Both the position numbers and the translations under genes were made by a program. Shown here in pieces: positions 44,244-46,546 of a stretch of DNA of 46,546 nucleotides. Numbering within the stretch: position 1 is the first letter of the stretch; each line of letters starts with the position of its first letter. The stretch is taken from the NCBI GenBank assembly GCA_015492495.1, contig WGEY01000047.1:1-46546 (forward strand). The letters run 5' to 3'. The notes beneath the pieces are model-generated. The model ran no database searches. It saw only the letters and a list, made by a program, of their open reading frames with translations, and had not been told where the DNA came from. Origin of the DNA: Deltaproteobacteria bacterium. GTDB lineage: Bacteria; Desulfobacterota; GWC2-55-46; DRQE01.

Positions 44244-44699
44244 ATGAAGGGTATTGTCGCGGCCTTTTTTGTCTTGCTCATCGCGGCCGGATGCGCTGGT
44301 ATGGATATGCGTATGCACCGCGTAGGATCCTCTGCGCCCGCGGACGACCGCACGGAGCTCAAGATACCGGATGAGATGAAGCTCATGCAGAAGAAGATGA
44401 TGCGCGCCCATCTTGCGACAATAGGCAGGATAGTCGAGGCGCTTTCGGAGGATGACCTGGAAGAGGCTGGTGAGATAGCGAGGAAAAACCTCGGCTGGAA
44501 CCCGGAGGAGGAGAGAAGATGCGCCAAGGTTGCAGCGATGAGCGGCGAGAAGGATTTTTTCGCGCTCGGCAGGGCCATGCACGAAAAGGCCGATGAGTTC
44601 GTTGCTTACACCACGGACTGGGACAAGCCCGGTTCACTCAAGGCCCTCTCCGAGCTCATAGGTACCTGCAACGCATGCCACAGGAGGTTCAGACACTGA
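44244..44699 (+). CDS. Cytochrome c'-like (class II) lipoprotein
   Basis: From ATG 44244 (GGAG at 44234-44237) the protein has 151 residues. The signal MKGIVAAFFVLLIAAGC carries a lipobox-like AAGC, so it is probably lipid-anchored. The mature part is helical, with a single haem motif CNACHRRFRH at the very C-terminus, the class II cytochrome c layout. Likely roles are periplasmic electron transfer or gas binding. An upstream GTG (44196) would bury the signal peptide and is rejected. It converges with the BamE-like gene. Confidence 0.82.
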   Translation: MKGIVAAFFVLLIAAGCAGMDMRMHRVGSSAPADDRTELKIPDEMKLMQKKMMRAHLATIGRIVEALSEDDLEEAGEIARKNLGWNPEEERRCAKVAAMSGEKDFFALGRAMHEKADEFVAYTTDWDKPGSLKALSELIGTCNACHRRFRH

Positions 44700-44766
44700 C
44701 TGATCCGCGTTCCGGCGGTCAGTCGCACAGGCTCGTAGACCGCGCCCAAGGCCCTTTTCCGTGTAT

Positions 44767-45120
44767 TCACTTCTCGTAACGGTTGAACCTGTAGCCGGTT
44801 ACGGTCCCGTTGCGTACGGTTATCTCGAGGACGGTCTTCCTTGTAGCCCTGCCAGGCCTGTATTCCACGAAACCACCTAGGTAGGACGGCACCCTGGTCT
44901 CCTTGTAGACGTAGACGAGCGTTTCAGTGTCGTATCCTTTTTTTACATCCGTCGGCTCACCGAGGCTTTTGAGTACGTACTCTTTCGTGGTCGCGCCGGG
45001 GACGATCTGCTCAAGCCACGTCTCATCAACCGGCCGTCCGGTGGTCTGCGTTCTGTACGTCGCACATCCGGTAAGGATGAGCAAGGATATGGATGCGGTC
45101 AGCAGAAAAAGTCTCTTCAT
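44767..45120 (-). CDS. BamE/SmpA-like outer-membrane lipoprotein
   Basis: A 117-residue lipoprotein with signal MKRLFLLTASISLLILTGC ending in a lipobox (LTGC). The domain following (IVPGATTKEYVLKSLGEPTD, condensed) has the SmpA/OmlA pattern of G-x-T-x4-V-x4-G-x-P. True BamE stabilises the outer-membrane assembly complex; SmpA-like paralogues are common and not all belong to BAM. It lies about 150 bases downstream of the diguanylate cyclase, separated by a repeat copy. Confidence 0.78.
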   Translation of the reverse strand: MKRLFLLTASISLLILTGCATYRTQTTGRPVDETWLEQIVPGATTKEYVLKSLGEPTDVKKGYDTETLVYVYKETRVPSYLGGFVEYRPGRATRKTVLEITVRNGTVTGYRFNRYEK

Positions 45121-45140
45121 GGTGTGTCCGTCGGGTGATC

Positions 45141-45270
45141 TTGAAGCTCCCTGCGGCGGGCCAGGCCTGCCCGTAGCAGCAGGGAACCTTCTCGCATAAG
45201 GTTGTTCGATTACATTACGCTCGTCAATCTCCGATCAGGCTTCATGGAATGCCCTTGCGATGCATCTTCA
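45141..45270 (-). repeat. Intergenic palindromic repeat, full-length copy
   Basis: On the minus strand: TGAAGATGCATCGCAAGGGC, GACGAGCGTAATGTAATCGA, CCTTATGCGAGAAGGTTCCC, then the hairpin CCTGCTGC...GCCGCAGG ending GGAGCTTCAA. Blocks align one-for-one with the copy at 9295-9411. It begins two bases after the stop codon of the diguanylate cyclase. Confidence 0.75.
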
Positions 45271-45272
45271 GC

Positions 45273-46295
45273 TTATGACATCTCCACGCCGTCCCTTGTG
45301 GTGTTTTTCACGCGGTACATGGCCTGGTCGGCGAGGTGGATCAACTCGAGCTTGTCCTTTGCGTCGTCCGGGAAGCAGGCCACCCCTATGCTGGCCGTAA
45401 GGGTGCAGTCGATCTTTTCCTCTTTCAGGAACTTGGTCTCCTTGATGGCCCTTCTCAGCTTGTCGGCAACTATACGTGCCTTATCCTTGGGGGCTGCTGG
45501 TAGGAGTACCACAAACTCGTCACCACCGTAGCGGCATACGATGTCTGCCGTCCTTATATTTGCCAGTATGAGCCTGGCCACCTCTACAAGGAGCTTGCTT
45601 CCGCAGATATGCCCGTACCTGTCGTTGATGTCCTTGAAGTAGTCAAGGTCCATGAAGATCATAGAAAGCTTGTAATGGTAACGTTTGGCCCTTTCGATTT
45701 CATAATCCAGGAAACGGTGCATGTAGCGTGAGTTGTAGACACATGTCAGGTCATCGGTGATCGTAAGCTCCTGGACCTTGTCGAAGAGAAGGGCGTTCTC
45801 TATGGCTATGGCCGTGTAGTCGGCAAGTGTGGTGAGCAGAAGGAGGTCCTCTTCGCCGAAGCTTTCGTCTTCGACCTTGTTTACGAGCTCTATGACCCCG
45901 AGGGACTTTCCCCTGGTCTTGAGCGGCACGCATACAACAGACCTGGTCTTGAACTTCGAGACCTTGTCGAACTTGTCCGAGAACCTTGGGTCCAGGCTCA
46001 CGTCAGGGACAAGTAGAGGTTTGCCTTCCCTTGCCACCCAGCCTGCTATGCCTTCGCCGACCTTGAGGCTCAACCCCTTAAGCCTGTGGGCCGCCTCTCC
46101 CACGGCTATCTCGAAACGGAGCTCTTCCTTTTCTTCATCGAGCAGGAGCAGGGACCAGTTTTTAGGTTGCAGGAGCGCGCTTATCTGCTCCATCACCACG
46201 TTGAGTATCTCTTTGAGGTCCAGAGAAGAGGTCAGCGCCTTGCCGATCTCGCTGAATGTCTTCAGCTGGTTGAGCCTGTAGGAGCGCTCTTCCAT
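45273..46295 (-). CDS. GAF-GGDEF diguanylate cyclase
   Basis: The enzyme makes c-di-GMP from two GTP. From ATG 46295 it has 340 residues: a GAF sensor domain (about 15-160, SLLLLDEEKEELRF, GEGIAGWVAREG, VCVPLKTRGKSLGVIELVN) and a GGDEF domain. The active motif RYGGDEFVVLL is intact, FMDLDYFKDINDRYGH binds metal and GTP, and the RxxD inhibitory site (RTAD) sits five residues before GGDEF. It is therefore expected to be active and product-inhibited. The frame is open further upstream into the terminal repeat, but that N-terminus has no domain content and the promoter lies inside it. Confidence 0.92.
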   Translation of the reverse strand: MEERSYRLNQLKTFSEIGKALTSSLDLKEILNVVMEQISALLQPKNWSLLLLDEEKEELRFEIAVGEAAHRLKGLSLKVGEGIAGWVAREGKPLLVPDVSLDPRFSDKFDKVSKFKTRSVVCVPLKTRGKSLGVIELVNKVEDESFGEEDLLLLTTLADYTAIAIENALLFDKVQELTITDDLTCVYNSRYMHRFLDYEIERAKRYHYKLSMIFMDLDYFKDINDRYGHICGSKLLVEVARLILANIRTADIVCRYGGDEFVVLLPAAPKDKARIVADKLRRAIKETKFLKEEKIDCTLTASIGVACFPDDAKDKLELIHLADQAMYRVKNTTRDGVEMS

Positions 46296-46352
46296 GCATG
46301 GGTCCGCCGGTAGGTCCAGTGTCTTTTTATTCCTGCCTTGCTTCACCTGATA

Positions 46353-46381
46353 AATATACCTCAATATAGAGAAAAAAACAA
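46353..46381 (-). promoter_or_regulatory. Candidate promoter of the diguanylate cyclase
   Basis: On the minus strand TTGTTT (46381-46376), 17 bases, then TATATT (46358-46353). Initiation near 46346 gives a leader of about 50 bases before ATG 46295. The -35 element is 16 bases from the mobile-element boundary (46397). Confidence 0.5.
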
Positions 46382-46396
46382 GAAAAGCCACGCTGC

Positions 46397-46546
46397 GGTA
46401 ATGTATCTTATCTTGTGTCAGTAAAGAGGAAGGGGTACCATTTATAGCGGTCCAACTATACCAACTATAAGGAGGTACCCCTATGGCCCAGAGAGCCACG
46501 ATAGAGAACTTCTCACAAGCTGCACAGATAGTCAAGGAGTTAGGTC
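46397..46546 (+). repeat. Right copy of terminal inverted repeat, probable mobile-element edge
   Basis: 46397-46543 matches the reverse complement of 1-147 exactly. Within it GGGGTACC (46433-46440) and GGTACCCC (46474-46481) form an inverted repeat enclosing two tandem CCAACTATA units. The 3' arm overlaps the ribosome binding site of the outward-reading ORF. Confidence 0.85.
46483..46546 (+). CDS. Partial 5' end of unidentified ORF in the terminal repeat (right copy)
   Basis: ATG 46483 follows AAGGAGGT (46469-46476) and opens a frame of 21 codons to the contig end: MAQRATIENFSQAAQIVKEL then Gly. It is the same gene start as at the left edge. Transposase is likely by context only; no motif proves it. 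Confidence 0.45.
   Translation, partial: MAQRATIENFSQAAQIVKELG

Noticed and set aside
46296-46535. N-terminal extension of the diguanylate cyclase into the terminal repeat
   Set aside because: It is antisense to the element ORF, has no domain content, and a promoter lies inside it; ATG 46295 directly precedes the GAF domain.

Overview
The window reads as one contig from a diderm (Gram-negative-type) bacterium. LptD, a type II secretion secretin, a BamE-like lipoprotein and lipoprotein signals all imply an outer membrane. Gene content and order (trpEGDCFBA-accD-folC, rplU-rpmA-obgE-proBA, abundant c-di-GMP-type proteins, DUF4388, rubrerythrin, corrinoid-type methyltransferase) resemble Desulfobacterota (the former Deltaproteobacteria) or a neighbouring phylum. 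That placement is inference with low to moderate confidence. Both ends run into the same sequence in opposite orientation (1-147 and 46397-46543, perfect inverted copies) carrying the first ~20 codons of an unidentified gene. The contig is therefore probably bounded by two copies of a multicopy mobile element.

Layout. 0.2-6.7 kb: a complete, tightly packed tryptophan operon trpEGDCFBA. 7.0-11.7 kb: accD (fatty acid initiation), folC (folate polyglutamylation) and lptD (LPS export). 11.7-13.5 kb: a two-gene unit of an uncharacterised protein and an MtaA/CmuA-type (URO-D fold) methyltransferase. 13.7-17.0 kb: a secreted FG-GAP-like repeat protein, tRNA-Met and an EAL-HDOD protein. 17.4-28.2 kb: an eleven-gene type II secretion operon in the order gspE-F-G-H-I-J-K-L-M-C-D. 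28.4-32.8 kb: strong promoter, rplU-rpmA, terminator, obgE-proB-proA. 33.0-35.7 kb: DUF4388 protein plus a large Rossmann/GAF/degenerate GGDEF protein whose reading frame is broken by an apparent one-base deletion. 35.7-41.6 kb (minus strand): aldehyde dehydrogenase, rubrerythrin, a small Cys-rich protein, a class III aminotransferase, a cyclic-2,3-diphosphoglycerate-synthetase-like protein and proline dehydrogenase. This looks like an amino-acid catabolic cluster converging on glutamate semialdehyde or a similar semialdehyde. 41.8-44.7 kb: a 37-residue membrane microprotein, tRNA-Gly(CCC), yjbQ, a SAM hydrolase-type enzyme, dtd and a cytochrome c'-like lipoprotein. 44.8-46.3 kb (minus strand): a BamE/SmpA-like lipoprotein and a GAF-GGDEF diguanylate cyclase with an intact inhibitory site.

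The most distinctive non-coding feature is a family of intergenic palindromic repeats, about 75-140 bp long. One end reads TGAAGATGCATCGCGAGCG and the other is a GC-rich hairpin ending GGGAGCTTCAA. At least five copies or recognisable fragments lie between genes here, in both orientations. Two copies supply the TGA stop codon of the gene before them (folC and proB), and one forms nearly the whole predicted 5' leader of rplU-rpmA.

The best candidates for undescribed biology are this repeat family, the unnamed-protein/MtaA-like pair, the mixed catabolic cluster with the cDPG-synthetase-like protein and the small Cys-rich protein, and the DUF4388/Rossmann-GAF pair. No CRISPR array, prophage or obvious defence system is present.
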